From assembly GCA_036345935.2 (NCBI GenBank), contig JADWOT020000004.1, forward strand, positions 2,594,418 through 2,658,417: a DNA stretch of 64,000 nucleotides, written 5' to 3'. This stretch comes from Taenia hydatigena. Lineage: Eukaryota; Platyhelminthes; Cestoda; Cyclophyllidea; Taeniidae. Every line of letters starts with the position of its first letter. The first letter of the stretch is position 1. The position numbers and the translations under genes are program-made. The notes beneath the pieces were generated by a model that was not told the origin of the DNA, did no database searches, and was given only the letters and a program-made list of their open reading frames with translations. Shown in pieces: positions 27,732 to 37,900 of the stretch.

Positions 27732-28704
27732 TGTGTGTGTGTGTGCAGTTTCAAACACTGTCGCCCTTAAATGGCATCCCAGCCATGATTGTGACCTTTC
27801 AACCTTACAGCGTGTGGATAAATAAGCCGGCTTGACCACTAGAAAGCTGCATTCAATCCATTCTGACCTCTCTTTTGTAAAATAGAGCAATGCAAACGCT
27901 GCCAAGGCACCGGACATTACGGCGACGTGGAGGAGTTCAAGCACGCTTGGCTGCAGTCAATTCGTGCCAAGCACCTGCGTCTAATGCGAGAAATTCATTT
28001 GGAATGGAAAGGGAGTTTTGCATCCTGCATCCCACGTTTTAAGCTGGAGCAAATTCATACCTGTGCAGATTGACTCGTCTTCTGTCTCTTACCCCCCTGC
28101 ACATGACTGTCTCACCGCACCTCAGCTGGATTTCTCTGAATGTCCACATGAAGGAACTCAAGCATCGTGTGGGAGGATTGATGGGGAGGGTAAGCTTACC
28201 TACCTCTAACACTTTTGCTCAAAAATATGAGTTTAAATGACAATCCTTGTCACTGGAGGGACATTTGGCCTTTCACTTGCTTCGCTTGGTTTAGCTGAAT
28301 GCCATCTGGTTGGTTGATGGCCGCATTTGGATGGGAGAAACTGTTGAAATGTGTGTACTTGATGGGGCGAAGTTGTCAGAGTAAGCAATCACCTCGTCTC
28401 ATTCTGTGTCCCAACCCGAAGCATCACAGTTAAAAGCAGCTGTGAAGGGTGAAATGGACAATTGCACATCAGTTGATTGGTGCCATCTGCCTTTCTATCT
28501 ACTCGTGGCAGCATTTGTGGCGACAACTTGGGGCTAAACTTTTACAGAGTCACAACTTTGGCGATGTTAGGTGGGGAAGAGAATCTAATTCTACCTTCCT
28601 GTCATTCAAAAGCCTCCTCTCCGCCGATTGCATCTCGTTGGCCAGCAGTGGAGCCGCTAACGCCTTTGCTGCCATCGATGCAGCTGTTGCTATCATTTGG
28701 TTGA
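12844..28704 (+). CDS. Seven-exon model of an unknown 241-residue protein with basic Ser/Thr motif
   Basis: Exons are 12844-12945, 13768-13817, 19087-19220, 22136-22232, 28126-28189, 28295-28380 and 28512-28704. They join in phase to one frame ending in TGA at 28702. Most splice sites are strong: donors GTAAGT (13818, 22233), GTAAGA (19221) and GTAAGC (28190, 28381); acceptors with long pyrimidine tracts before 13768, 22136, 28126 and 28295. The first donor (GTAGGA) is weaker. The N-terminus is acidic and Ser/Asn-rich (HESSSELN, SDDENPETDVLFVNGQ), followed by RRRSTLRRST, which fits basophilic kinase sites. Then come a charged segment and a stretch with IWLVDGRIWMG that could be beta-propeller-like; this is only an impression. 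Introns reach 5.9 kb. The start is the ATG at 12844, but an acceptor at 12849-12850 could make this an internal exon. The frame after 28560 is the least certain part. No family recognised. Confidence 0.38.
15112..15255 (+). CDS. Possible alternative terminal exon
   Basis: After a good acceptor (GCTGCTTCTTTGCCAG), the plus strand is open for 48 codons to a stop at 15253-15255. It reads NSYFAFESDDFDESTCHAAF and then IDTDVVSSQWYAQLSECV. AATAAA follows at 15368-15373. The frame could be reached from the exon at 13768-13817 through a possible exon near 14027-14080 (donor GTAGAA). This would give a short acidic protein sharing the first two exons of the seven-exon model. Only one of several frames is attractive, so this stays tentative. 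Confidence 0.22.
   Translation, partial: SYFAFESDDFDESTCHAAFAIDTDVVSSQWYAQLSECVCFTTFLERL
15368..15373 (+). terminator. Candidate poly(A) signal AATAAA
   Basis: Canonical AATAAA 113 bases past the stop of the possible alternative terminal exon. Isolated AATAAA motifs are common in AT-rich DNA, so the link is weak. Confidence 0.2.
15891..15896 (-). terminator. Poly(A) signal AATAAA
   Basis: Plus-strand TTTATT reads AATAAA on the minus strand, 42 bases past the stop at 15938. The position supports a gene end here. Confidence 0.4.
15938..16655 (-). CDS. Two 3' exons of an unknown coiled-coil-like protein
   Basis: The minus-strand terminal exon is 15938-16098. It starts after GTTTGCAG, ends with TGA, and encodes a strongly charged helix-like segment (QREERAAQRLLIWSEDHAVG) and a Leu-rich end (LTHLLEIALI). 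The preceding exon ends at 16565 with GTGAGT and reads NHFKSILYQLEQKAE; its start is uncertain, with the frame open from 16655 and possible acceptors before 16596 or near 16640. The junction is in phase (G plus CA gives Ala) and the joined text reads as one amphipathic helix. A poly(A) signal lies 42 bases past the stop. A second frame also stays open across 15702-16061, which I treat as a shadow. The exons sit inside the large second intron of the plus-strand seven-exon model. No domain recognised; upstream exons not established. Confidence 0.35.
17769..17774 (-). terminator. Poly(A) signal AATAAA for the cysteine-rich exon
   Basis: TTTATT on the plus strand reads AATAAA on the minus strand about 115 bases past the stop at 17889. 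Confidence 0.35.
17889..18083 (-). CDS. Terminal exon encoding a cysteine-rich segment, probably secreted
   Basis: After an acceptor (TTACATTAG before 18083), the minus strand is open for 64 codons to TGA at 17889-17891. The segment has eight cysteines, in motifs such as LDQCETLSNVTCKRY, GTRCFC, LRCAFFEAC, and a CNRETC terminus. Regular Cys spacing plus an N-x-T glycosylation site (NVT) suggests an extracellular, disulfide-bonded module; that is inference. A GTAAGT within the exon (about 17985) could be a donor, but the frame continues cleanly through it and keeps adding cysteines. AATAAA follows about 115 bases after the stop. The upstream exon, which must end in phase 0, was not found. An ORF at 18183-18500 begins with a hydrophobic stretch but its donors are in the wrong phase. 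No family recognised. Confidence 0.33.
   Translation of the reverse strand, partial: WPGLDQCETLSNVTCKRYPTDAGTRCFCIFISKFSSPDYTLRCAFFEACIDVGRLREDCNRETC
18183..18500 (-). CDS. Open frame of 105 codons with hydrophobic start, unknown
   Basis: The minus strand from ATG at 18498-18500 to TAG at 18183 encodes a start (MLWAHHLEGLIFYLLTSL) that resembles a weak signal peptide or membrane anchor, then a Lys/Arg-rich region (RRSKSCRIETEKGKAP) and a Leu-rich helix (LSKILSKLHTLHPRVQTLRQ). Possible donors near its 3' end (GTGACC and GTGAGG) both leave phase 1, so it does not join directly to the cysteine-rich exon at 18083. It could be a single-exon frame, part of another gene, or chance. Confidence 0.2.
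   Translation of the reverse strand: MLWAHHLEGLIFYLLTSLTDPDTPSERAPHHCSGGRRRMFNHIPNFSWLDRRSKSCRIETEKGKAPTNLSKILSKLHTLHPRVQTLRQLEIETTILGDRSKSEVA
19680..19960 (+). repeat. Dispersed repeat with an inverted relative at 46265-46500
   Basis: The frame here (LKVMLHLSDAEAAGCVSHQ) and the minus-strand frame at 46265-46500 (LKVMLNLSEVEADGQLSH) are clearly related, at both DNA and peptide level. They lie in opposite orientation. It is unknown whether the shared frame was once functional. Confidence 0.5.
20780..21010 (+). repeat. Dispersed repeat with copies near 431-620 (inverted), 7440-7700 and 33640-33860
   Basis: The stretch around CAACGTCATGTGACTGTG (20970) recurs as CACCATCATGTGACTG near 7625, as CATCGTCATGGAACTGTG near 33790, and in reverse as GTCACATGACGATGACA near 429. 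The sequences upstream also align, including ACTCCATTTCGGTGACTCGC against its reverse at 455-480. This is an old multi-copy element. Confidence 0.55.
21403..22513 (-). CDS. Three linked internal exons of an unknown protein
   Basis: Minus-strand exons are 22282-22513, 21693-21785 and 21403-21445, joined in phase. Exon 1 follows a good acceptor (CTTATCCCAAAACAG), reads YGSEWRNMKSKDQTEKIL and FRPWDEKKSG, and ends at a GTAAAG donor. Exon 2 reads ETRRDYRSMVVENKFDSL then FERLTLWK and ends at GTGAGG. Exon 3 follows CTACTCCTTCAG, reads SDPRSNSNDSKESV and ends at a strong GTAAGT. Start and stop lie outside. The chain interleaves with the plus-strand exon at 22136-22232, so either the two genes overlap head-on or one model is wrong. 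Exon 1 lies in a purine-rich stretch of this strand, which favours Lys/Glu-rich frames by chance. It might continue to the gene end at 15938. No family recognised. Confidence 0.28.
24840..25230 (+). repeat. Dispersed repeat related to 45690-46080
   Basis: GCGATGCTTAGAGTGAGCGC at 24919 resembles GGTGATGCTTGACGTGAGTG at 45752, and both are followed by ACTGACAGCCAC-like sequence and further alignable blocks. Copies are diverged. Plus-strand ORF 24971-25231 falls inside and is not called as a gene. Confidence 0.45.
26740..27500 (+). repeat. Dispersed repeat related to 44800-45400
   Basis: CTAAATTTAGCCACGCAATT (27145) matches CTAAATTTAGCCATGCATCC (45184). Blocks before (CAGCTTCTCAGTCGTC against TAGCCTCTCAGTCCTCC) and after (GTGTGGAATTGAATTGGAGG against GTGTGGGAGGGATGTGGAGG) keep order. 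Confidence 0.5.
27662..27746. repeat. Compound microsatellite, CT run then GT run
   Basis: About 17 CT units switch directly to about 23 GT units with one A interruption (near 27725). The overlapping ORFs with Leu/Ser, Val/Cys or Thr/His runs are artefacts of this tract. Confidence 0.95.
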
Positions 28705-29226
28705 GACGGTTAATGCCAAAACACTCGTTGACAAGCGACGTTAGATCCGACGGAACAGTTGCAGCAGTGCTAGAGCACCACGGACAAGGAGATTTAAACT
28801 GCATAATAGTGGGCCACTATCCCCGTTTGGCTTTGAAAGCCTCTCGGTCTTGGATAAAAATGAAATTGCTTTGAAGGCATCATCTCATCTGTAAAGCTTT
28901 CCTTGGGTGTGCCTGACCTGCAGTACCTTCAGGTGTGCATCGGCTTGACTGTGAAAAAATATCACTCGTCATTGTTATTCAGAAAATCGAGTGAAAACCC
29001 AAAAGTCACACAGTTTTGTGGTTCGTCTCTTAAGCTTCCATTCTTTTCCCTGCTGCGTCCTGTACATTTCAGGGTGGACTGGATAATGCTGAGTCAAGAG
29101 AAACAAATTCCACCTAGCAGGTAGATTGCCTTCATCCCATGGGGCAGCCAAGTATATTTGCGAGGTCGAAGACACGCAATCACTCAGCCTTTGATAAGCG
29201 CACCATTAAATTCTACCACTCTGAAC

Positions 29227-29940
29227 CCATTAGGGCACAACTTTGCTTCTTATCTCACTTTTATTGCCTTCCTGTCCTTTTCTCTACCACGTCACTGTTA
29301 AGCAACAAAGAAGAACGGAGGATTGAGTGGCACACCCCCACATCCCGTCGTTTCCCTCTCTTTTAACCTCAAGCGTGGCTATGAAATATGTCGTAGTTAG
29401 GTGTGTCAATTTCCTCTCTTCCTACCCGTTGACCAACCACCGATCCTGCCTGTTACTGAGAGGAAGTTTCCCTTTTACACCTGTAAGTTGTATCCTTGCA
29501 TGTAGTCACTTTAATGAAGTAAGTATTTGATCTTCAACAAGTTAACATTGGAGTAAAGTTATTTTGTTTACGTGGAGTGCATCATTACAGTCTGTCACTC
29601 TGTGCCCATTAAGGCACAGAAGTGCTTTTCACCTCACTCCCACTGCCTTCCTTTCCTCTTCCGGTCCACCCACGTCACTGTCAAATGACAAAGACGAGAT
29701 GGCATTTGTCATTATGAAGTCCGTACGGAAGACAAGAAAGGAGGTTTGGACGGTATATCCCTGTATTTCGCCGTCACCACTTTAAGATGTGCTGTAGTTA
29801 TTTGACCAAGCACCAATCCTGACTGTTACTAAGGGAGAGCTCTCATTTCACGCCTGCAAGCAGTATTCTCACACGCAGCTACTCCTTCGAAGGAAGTACC
29901 CAAACTGCAGCAAGTGAACGTTCCTAGTGAACAGCATACA
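29227..29940 (+). repeat. Tandem duplication, unit about 379 bases, two copies
   Basis: CCCATTAGGGCACA at 29227 recurs as CCCATTAAGGCACA at 29606. The later blocks keep the same offset, including CACGTCACTGTTAAGCAACAAAG against CACGTCACTGTCAAATGACAAAG and CCGATCCTGCCTGTTACTGA against CCAATCCTGACTGTTACTAA. Several GTAAGT sites in copy 1 are not kept in copy 2, arguing against conserved exons. Confidence 0.75.
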
Positions 29941-30030
29941 CCTCAAACAGAACTAAGATTCCTGTTAGGTAAGTTGTGCGATGGGCAGTAAGTGGCCCAT
30001 TCGAGACAACTATTGAGAGGTTTTTTGTTT

Positions 30031-30036
30031 AATAAA
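30031..30036 (+). terminator. Candidate poly(A) signal AATAAA
   Basis: AATAAA follows a T-run (TTTTTTG) and is the first canonical plus-strand signal after the stop at 28702. It would imply a 3' untranslated region of about 1.3 kb for the seven-exon model, which is long, so the link is tentative. Confidence 0.3.
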
Positions 30037-30752
30037 GGTTGAATTGAATACCAAGTGTAATAATGTAGTGCACTTGTAAAAGGATTGGAGAATGCTTACA
30101 GAAGAGTAATCCTTGCACTTTATTTGGCTGAAATCTTGTGGTATTGTGTGCGCCAACTTTCACCAATCTCTCTTCCCCAGTTAAAGCCGAATAACCCTCC
30201 CGTTGACACTCGGAATGAGTAGAGCGTGTCAATGTATTGTAGTGTCAAATGGCTTCATAGTACACCAAAGAGAGCAAAAATGGTCTGTCGAACCAAATGT
30301 CGCATTGTTTGGTGATTAATGACCCGAGACAACTTGAATAACCACTTGCTGAACGGCAAATCATTCTGCCCCTCTGCTCCACCACTTTGCGCACAGTCGG
30401 CGAAGGCTAAGCAGCGAATGTGCAGACAGGTTTAGTCGGCTCCGTCACGGAGACAAAAAAACTCCACAAAGTGAACAAAAGTCAAATCACTTGGGCTTCA
30501 CGACTGTCGGTAAAGTGAACCCAACTTTGCTTAAATGGTGGCACAAAGGAGACAAATGGAGGAATGCACACTGAATGCTGCCGTACTGACGGATTGACGC
30601 ACCGCCATGCTTCATTCTGCATGCGTGTAAACAACTGGTAAAGGCAGGAAGTACTTTCGGTGCTTGGGTACGCAGACATGTGAGCCAACAGACACCTGCC
30701 TCCCTTCTTATGCTAATTAAATCCTTTCGTCTTCTTCCTTTGGTTTTGACAG

Positions 30753-33700
30753 GTCGAGTATTCGCGTCCAACTGGAAAGCATCCTTCAACACATCGAGAT
30801 GAGGAATCTTTTAAGTGGTTCTTCAAGACTGTCAAATGGCTAGACATGAAGGGAGTCGCTGTTATTTGGGTCAGCTTCTTTAATGCGCTGGGTAAGGCGG
30901 TTGTGCTTGTTCATACGTAGGAGGTTTTCCGTTTCTGTGTTAGACAAAAAAGCCACTTCAAATTTTTTCGGTCCATTGCCTGAAGCTGCGACGTTTTAGA
31001 AGGCTGTCTGTTAGCTACCAAAAGCACTTTAATGGTTGCAGGTCGAAATCAACGAATCCTTCACAAGCTTTTGTCACTCATTAAAACAGAGTCAGGTTTT
31101 CCTTAAAAAGTTATTCCATGAGGTGCATACGTAATTAGCTGTTTTGCAGGGAATCGTTTGTTGTTGAGTCTGCAGGTCGTTAATTAAAATAACGTCTCGA
31201 CTAAGGCGCTAATTCTCCTTCCTCCAAAAGAATTCACGCGGATGCTTTTGCTAAGTGCTGTTGATTTTGTCAAAATAAGTGAACACCTGCTCTCCTGAAG
31301 AACATTTGCAGGCTACAAATTACTAAATCCTCCCTGTTGGAAATAAAAGAGGGACTTTTGGTGACCTTTGTGTGGTGCCAGTATTTCGTAAGTCTTTCTA
31401 AGCACTAAGAGCCATCTTCGACGCCATTAAAAATGCACTTGATTGGGAGTAAAGGAGAATCATCAAGTGGAGTAGTTCTTTCCCTTGCTAATAATTATGG
31501 CAGTCACTTGGCAGAAAGTTGATGGTAGATGGGCTGTTCTATTTGATGAAATGTCACAAGTGTGTATTTACTCACCCATCAAGGGTGCGGCATGCTTTGA
31601 TGTTGGGAGCAAATGCGACTCGAGTCCCTGCCTCCTTCAGCAAGGATGTTGGGCAGTGCTGCCGATGAACTGATGTAATAGCGAGTGGAGATAAAAGAAG
31701 GCGCCTGTGAACAAACGCGTAAAGCTCGGAGGTGCGGACAGTGGCGAGAGGCTTCAAGTGCTCTACAGTGGTGGGATTAGTGGCGGCATCAGCGGCGCAA
31801 TGGATGTCTACCGGTGATGAAATCGTGGTTCCACGGCCTCGACAGTCGAGCTGGGAGTGTTCAGTACTCCGGATGGCTGGTGCTGGACAATCGACTTGTA
31901 AACAACGTACACGCCTGTGGAGTAATGGAGCCAAGACATGCCGAGTGTCGGAACGGCTTTTTGTTTTTAGTTGCCATGGAAAGCAAGACTAAAATCTATG
32001 GGAAATAAGACGTGTTGATTTCACTGCTAGAGCTCGACGTCATCGCTTAGCCTAAAGATGTTCAAAGAATACGGGAGATATGATTGACCTCCAAGGGCGA
32101 GTTGACTACGTGATATGATTAGGCAGGAGAACATGCCACTTCCTTTGGCTGAAAGTGGGGTACATGAGGTCTTTAAACTACTGACGGCATATTCACCAGC
32201 TTCGTCGAGCTGGTCTTTCGATACCGCATGAACAAAACAAAAACGACTCCGTTGTTTTCTTTTGTGGATATAAATAGGGAAATGGTGGGAATGAGTGAGC
32301 ACGCTTGGACTCAGTGACCTTGGGTTGTGGGTCATACAAGCCACCGATCCCTCCTATGTCTCACCTCCCTCTCCCTTGTTTACCCCTAATTTACTCGGTC
32401 TTCTCAACTTGGAGACACATTAAATGGTGCACCAAAGAGTGATAATTTAGTGTCTCAAATGGTTGGCCATGTGACCGACTGCTTTTCGGTTTACGGACCT
32501 CACATGCATCAACTCGTCGCCCACAACACTCGTCTCCTTGTGCCTGTCGGTGAACTCGGACTATCGAAGCGTTATAAAAGTGGTCAAAATTGAAGTGAAG
32601 TTGATTAGGTGTGACAAAATATGCTGCCTGCTTTTCGTCCATTTTATCTGTCATTATTTAATTGCTGAACCCGACAATGTAAAAATAAACATTGTTGCCT
32701 TTACTTTGAAGGAAAGTGTTTTTTGTGTTCTTGTGGCTTTTAATCCCCACTACGAAACTTTTAAGCACACTGAAAGGAAGACAGAAGCGGCTGTGCAATG
32801 TAGCAAGTAAATATTGGAGGCAGGTAAAAATTAGCATAAATATTATAAATTTGCTGCAGGCTAACGAGTTTGTCATATTAGCGGGTGTCTGGATTAAATG
32901 TACCACTCAAGTGGTTTTCCTCCTCTCCAACATGCTCTTCCTAACAGAGAACGAGGTACTCCAAGTGGGTTGCTGGTGGTAATCTCGGAGTTTACTTTTT
33001 TATTTCCCTCTTTTCTAAACATGCATCGTGGTTGGTCTCTTCTCCCTGACCCTCCAAGTGGGTGGATTCCCTACATTTAATTGCCACCGGGGCTATTTCA
33101 GCCGCGGTGGTCCGTGTTTGATGACTGGTGGATAAGTGGAGCAAGTGAATGAACACATGCCAAATGAGTAAGTTTCGAAAGCACACCTTAACAGCTGCTT
33201 ACGCGGTGGTTGACCAAGATAGTGGTAAAGTTAAAAATAAGAGTTAGTCAACAATGAGCAGACTGAACCATGATGAGTGAATGGATGGATCATTAATGGA
33301 TGGGCGGATGGTGCTTGGATCCGAGATGGAGACGCTTGAAAGATGGGTTAAAGTTGAATGAATTTGGCATTGATACGCAAAGAAAATGCAGCACAACGTC
33401 ATAACCGAAATACGGTGCCTCCTTGCTTCACCATCCCCACCAACCACTTTGCTGTTGCCAGTGCCAAGGCTTCCACATGCAACACTAACCGGAAGGTGTC
33501 AAGAATATTGTCGGAAGCATTCTACCACGTCTGTTTAGCAGCGCCTCAACAAAGCTACCATTTTGGTCCATATGCTAAAACGGATCTCTCCTCACCTCGT
33601 CTATTTCACGATAGAACAAAGTGGAGGTGACGGAGACACATCAAATACCATGCGTACCTGTTGAAGGGAGGGAGGCAGCAAGGGAGGGCGGACGTGACAG

Positions 33701-34944
33701 TTCTAAACCACAGCAGACTCAGCACTCGTCCTATCACAATGCAGACTCAGAGTTCAAACTCCATTCCACTGATTTGCCGTCCCCTCCCCATCGTCATGGA
33801 ACTGTGTGGTTGGCCTTGTAACCGTTTCCATGTCAGGCCACATAGTACACTAAAGGAGGAGAGAAGGAAATGGAGACACTTCTGTTACCGGACAATGCGG
33901 GCCACTTGACCACGAGGTAACAACTGTGTCTGAATTCTTCGCCTGACTCAAGAGTGTAAAGCAGCTTTATGGCCTTTGTAGAACGATACCTACGCCTACA
34001 TTTTGATGATGCAACAGCTAATTTCCTTGGTCTGTTTTATGCGATTACTCGAATTGATTGCAGTCAAACCGTCGCAGTTGACTGTAATCTCCTTCTGCAG
34101 TTGGTCCACACTGACGCGTCATTAAGTTTGGTTTCGTTGACACAAAATGATACCGTTTATGGCTTGAATGGGGTCAAAATAGCTGTCAAAAAGAAATAAA
34201 GTTGTGATTTAGAAGTGAGTGGATAGTTCATGTCTACATCTCGTGCAGACTGTAGGCGGACAACTTAGACGAAAGCATGGTGGAGGATCCCTTCCTCCCT
34301 TGAGGCATGTGAACAGAGAAGAGTTACGCGTGAACAGACAGCGTCACTCTACTTAAATGAGCTCGACTATGAAGTCTGGGGAATGGAGGTGAGACGGAAG
34401 AAGGTGGGTGGTTAGTTAGCCAACTGATATCCATCACATTCATACCTCCTTGCACGCTCTCACACCATCCAACTGACTAAGCAAACCTCATAGAGACGGT
34501 AAATGTCTCTTTGGTGACATGAGAAATGCTGATAAAGGGGGCGGTGCGTGGAAGTGGAGTTGCCCTTCCAACGAATCTCCACGCGCCTCACTTTGGCTCC
34601 TACATGTGCACCTCCTGAGAATGTCACTTGTGTCCACCTAGAGAAGGAAGCACAGAGAGCACATTCTTGAATTTCGCGGAGGGTTTCACTGTTTTCAGAC
34701 CCTGCTGGTTAATCGAAGCTATACAGCAACCCGTTTTGTAACGTCGATGGAAGTTGGAATCATCGCTGACGAAGCAAAACACGATATTTCATATGATAAA
34801 CGATTCCTTAAAGATGTTGTCCAGAATGCGCAACGCCTGAAGCAACCCCAGTCACAGAGAGTTAGAGTTTGGTGTGAGTTGTGGGACAGGATTTTGTTTG
34901 AAGCAACCAATGACATGTTTGCTGACCGAAAGCACACTTCTTAA
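30753..34944 (+). CDS. Three-exon model, 3' part of an unknown protein
   Basis: Exons are 30753-30916, 31312-31387 and 34699-34944, joined in phase. The acceptor before 30753 follows a long pyrimidine tract (CGTCTTCTTCC), and the acceptor before 34699 is also excellent (CACTGTTTTCAG). The donor after 31387 is GTAAGT. For exon 1 I used GTAGGA at 30917 because it keeps the phase of exon 2; GTAAGG at 30892 is the stronger site but breaks it. The encoded stretches include HRDEESFKWFFKTVKWLDMK, a hydrophobic GVAVIWVSFF, KSSLLEIKEG, and a charged end with RFLKDVVQNAQRLKQ and RVRVWCELWDRILFEATND before TAA. The last exon has only one frame open. An internal GTGAGT near 34879 could be a donor, in which case the protein continues further. 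The 5' end is unknown; the exon at 28512 might precede it. No family recognised. Confidence 0.38.
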
Positions 34945-37900
34945 CCACTTGTGGACATATCATCCCTCAAACTAATGTTCCTTTAATGCGTATCATTTTG
35001 ACGAGCGAATTTGGCAACTCTACGGTACAACGAAAGTGAATTTAATTGGATAGACGGACTGGAACACCATCCATCAGGTTCAATCCACTTTTGGTGTTTT
35101 AGGGGTTTGCAACAGCAGGTCTATTTTGCTGTTCATGTTTTCGTAAAACCAAACACCAAGAAATATCACTTTTTTGCTGCAGAAACAACAAATATGCAGT
35201 TTATGCAAGCATTTACGTGCTGAACGTGCACACAGGACCACTCGTCACGCATGTGTGACATGTGACCTTACACTAGTGAGGAAATTGATGCGTCCCATTA
35301 ATATGCTGCTGGTCACAAACATACAAGTTGCTCTGGCCACACATTGATACATGACTGTGTGCCATCTTTTCGGAGGCAGTCATCTCTTTCCATTCCGCGT
35401 TGCCCACTGTCCATTGTTCGTTGCCCAGTAATCGTTACCATTGTACAATACCCCATCACGTCCTCGTAATAGGATTCGTGGCATTTGTGTAAACTAGTTT
35501 GTGATAGGTAGTTCTTCAAGAACTTTAAAATTAACCCATTTCTGAATGAAATTGCCTTGCTTTCTCACTTTTGAACGTGTCAGATGTTAAAAACCGAGAA
35601 TGGGCACTATTTTTGGCACCGAGAGGAGACAATGAGGTCGTCTCTGGTAGGTCAACTGTGATTGACCCAAGCGATCGCCCAAAAATGACGCTGAAATCGG
35701 TTATTACCTCGTAAAATGTGCTTGTAGTTTTTTACAAGTAAATGAAGCAGATTGCACTCATTTAAATGAGGCGGAGCATTAAAGCAAAGTTGATACTTCG
35801 TGCTGAAGTGAATTACATTACCTGGCAAGCAAAGTACTTCCATTTTCCTTCTTTTCTACTTCTGCGTCAGACACAATGTCGCTCAACATGGAAGTTTTTA
35901 CCTGACTAATCGCGTGGTCACGTGAAGGTGAGGAGAGTAGAGCAAATCAGTGGAATGGAGTTCGGACTTGAGATCAACATCTTCGACCGACCAGGTTCTG
36001 GCCGGGTCGCGGTCTGGAGCCTTTGCGTCCGCTATCCGGCTCTTTCAGTCCTGCCAAGGGGTGCATTCTTTCCACGTCATCGTCCAATGGGTGTGTGCAT
36101 GCATGAAGTCCGACATGCTCCTGCCACCTCTACATGGACTGAATGCAACACAGACAACCCGTAAGGAGATCTGATTTACTCCAAACGCTCAAAACTGATG
36201 CCTAAGAGATCAAAGTGCCGAAATATTTTACTTGAGGGATACAAACTCTTGAATTAGCATAACGTTTTTGGAATGCTAGCAATGTGCTTTTTGTTTGCTT
36301 ACGTCAAATCAGCATAATTCCAACCTTTCCCCATTGCGTGACACTCCAGAACCATCCAAACTGTGTTCGTCCTCAATTGGCCTAACGATGTGTGGCGCGT
36401 GTAGACATATGGACTATTGTTGTAGAACCATGCAATATATTAACAAAAGGGAAGTAAAACAAACATAAAAGCTGGTCCTTATGCCTTTTAGGCTGATTTA
36501 CGCGCATTTTTGTTGTGGAAACGACACTGGTGCCAATAACGATGGCGGTGTGGATCCATTGCACGCACCGCTCTGCAGGCTGGAATGCGAGTGTGTGCTA
36601 AGAAGCATCCCTAAAAACGTATCAATGGCAATTTTGTGTATTTTGCGCTCTGTTCTAGTATTTGGCCAGTCATTATTTGGGAAGGCAAAGACTCGGCGAT
36701 ATTGTTCTACAGCGGTGGGTGTGCTTCATGGGTGGACCACCACGAAGTCAAAAAATTCCTCTCACGGCATTTAAACAAAGCAGAAAGCCCTTTTGTACTC
36801 TGTCATTTCTGCCTTTATGCTGTCCTTTCTTTCGTCTTTGTGCCCACCATTGTTAAAAGAAAGAGACAGTCGCCGGCCACTGTTTTCCTTCTGAGTCTGC
36901 AACATCTTCCCCCCCAAGTACCTCGATCGCGCCTAAAAACTGTTTTTTTAGAAAGTGATCCAGCTTAAAAATGTAAAAGAACGTTGTTATTGAAAAGTTA
37001 GTTAAAAGTTGTGCATCTTTGAGTTCACTCAATGTCGTGCCAATGCACAGCATTTTGACAAACCATGGAGAGTTTTAGGATGAACAATGGGAGGAATGCT
37101 TAAAGTGTTCATCGTGATTTGATTGCGAAATCTGTTTACGGCTAACATTCTATCCATTTTTGTTAGTTTACAATCACCTACAAACAACGCTGGCAGGATG
37201 CTGTGAGTGATGGGTTGAGGTACGTCAAGGCAGACCATTTAAGCGAACACGGTCTCCTCCCTTTCTGCTCATTTTACGGTGGTTAAATAGCAAATCTAAC
37301 TACTAAATTGAAAATTATTATAAGAGGACAATAGAGGAAGGAAGTGAGGCATCATGTGACTTGTGAATGAGGAAAGGGCAGATGCAGGCGAGACTAGTGA
37401 CTGGTGACGCACAATTTTACGATCACAAGGTATTGACGTGATTGCTTTCTCTTTCCTTTCTTCGCTTAAGTAAATTAAATCTCGGTTGTTTAGATAAACA
37501 AATACTTTTGATTTTATTTTTGTTACAAGCGTAGCTGTAAGTATAGACGAATAAAAGTAAATAATATGCGGCGGATATGATAAGGTAGGCCGGCACACTA
37601 TTTATTGCCCAATTCAGTAGTATCTTCTGATGGCTACTTGTTTCTCTCGTTCTGCTTCACCTGGGTATGTCGACCCGGCGTTTTGTGGCTTAGAAAGCGT
37701 GTCTATGAGTAGGACGTGCTTTTGACCTCTCGCACAATTTCGAGGTGCTACATTTGCCACTGCAAGGCTTGCCATTACAGCCGAACAATCCTGGGATAGT
37801 TTGGTTCACGTTGTCCTCTGAACGGCATTGCGGTCCACCTAATCATTCAGAAATTAAGAACTACAGCAGGGACTACTCACGTCTGTGTAGCATGGAAGTC

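Noticed and set aside
27507..27944. ORFs with Leu/Ser, Val/Cys and Thr/His runs
   Set aside because: They are translations of the compound microsatellite.
27886..28076. Plus-strand frame with a CKRCQGTGH motif after a good acceptor, phase-compatible with another frame of the exon at 22136
   Set aside because: No acceptable donor occurs before its stop, and joining it breaks the phase to the well-supported exons at 28126 and 28295. The motif alone is not a recognised zinc-binding domain.
28550..28804. Minus-strand Ala/Leu-rich frame of 84 codons, and a second plus-strand frame over 28449-28874
   Set aside because: All are open across the same GC-richer stretch. The plus-strand frame reached from 28380 in phase was preferred, and no good minus-strand donor was found.
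33969..34199. Plus-strand ORF of 76 codons followed by AATAAA-like sequence
   Set aside because: It lies in or at the edge of the dispersed repeat and has no splice support.
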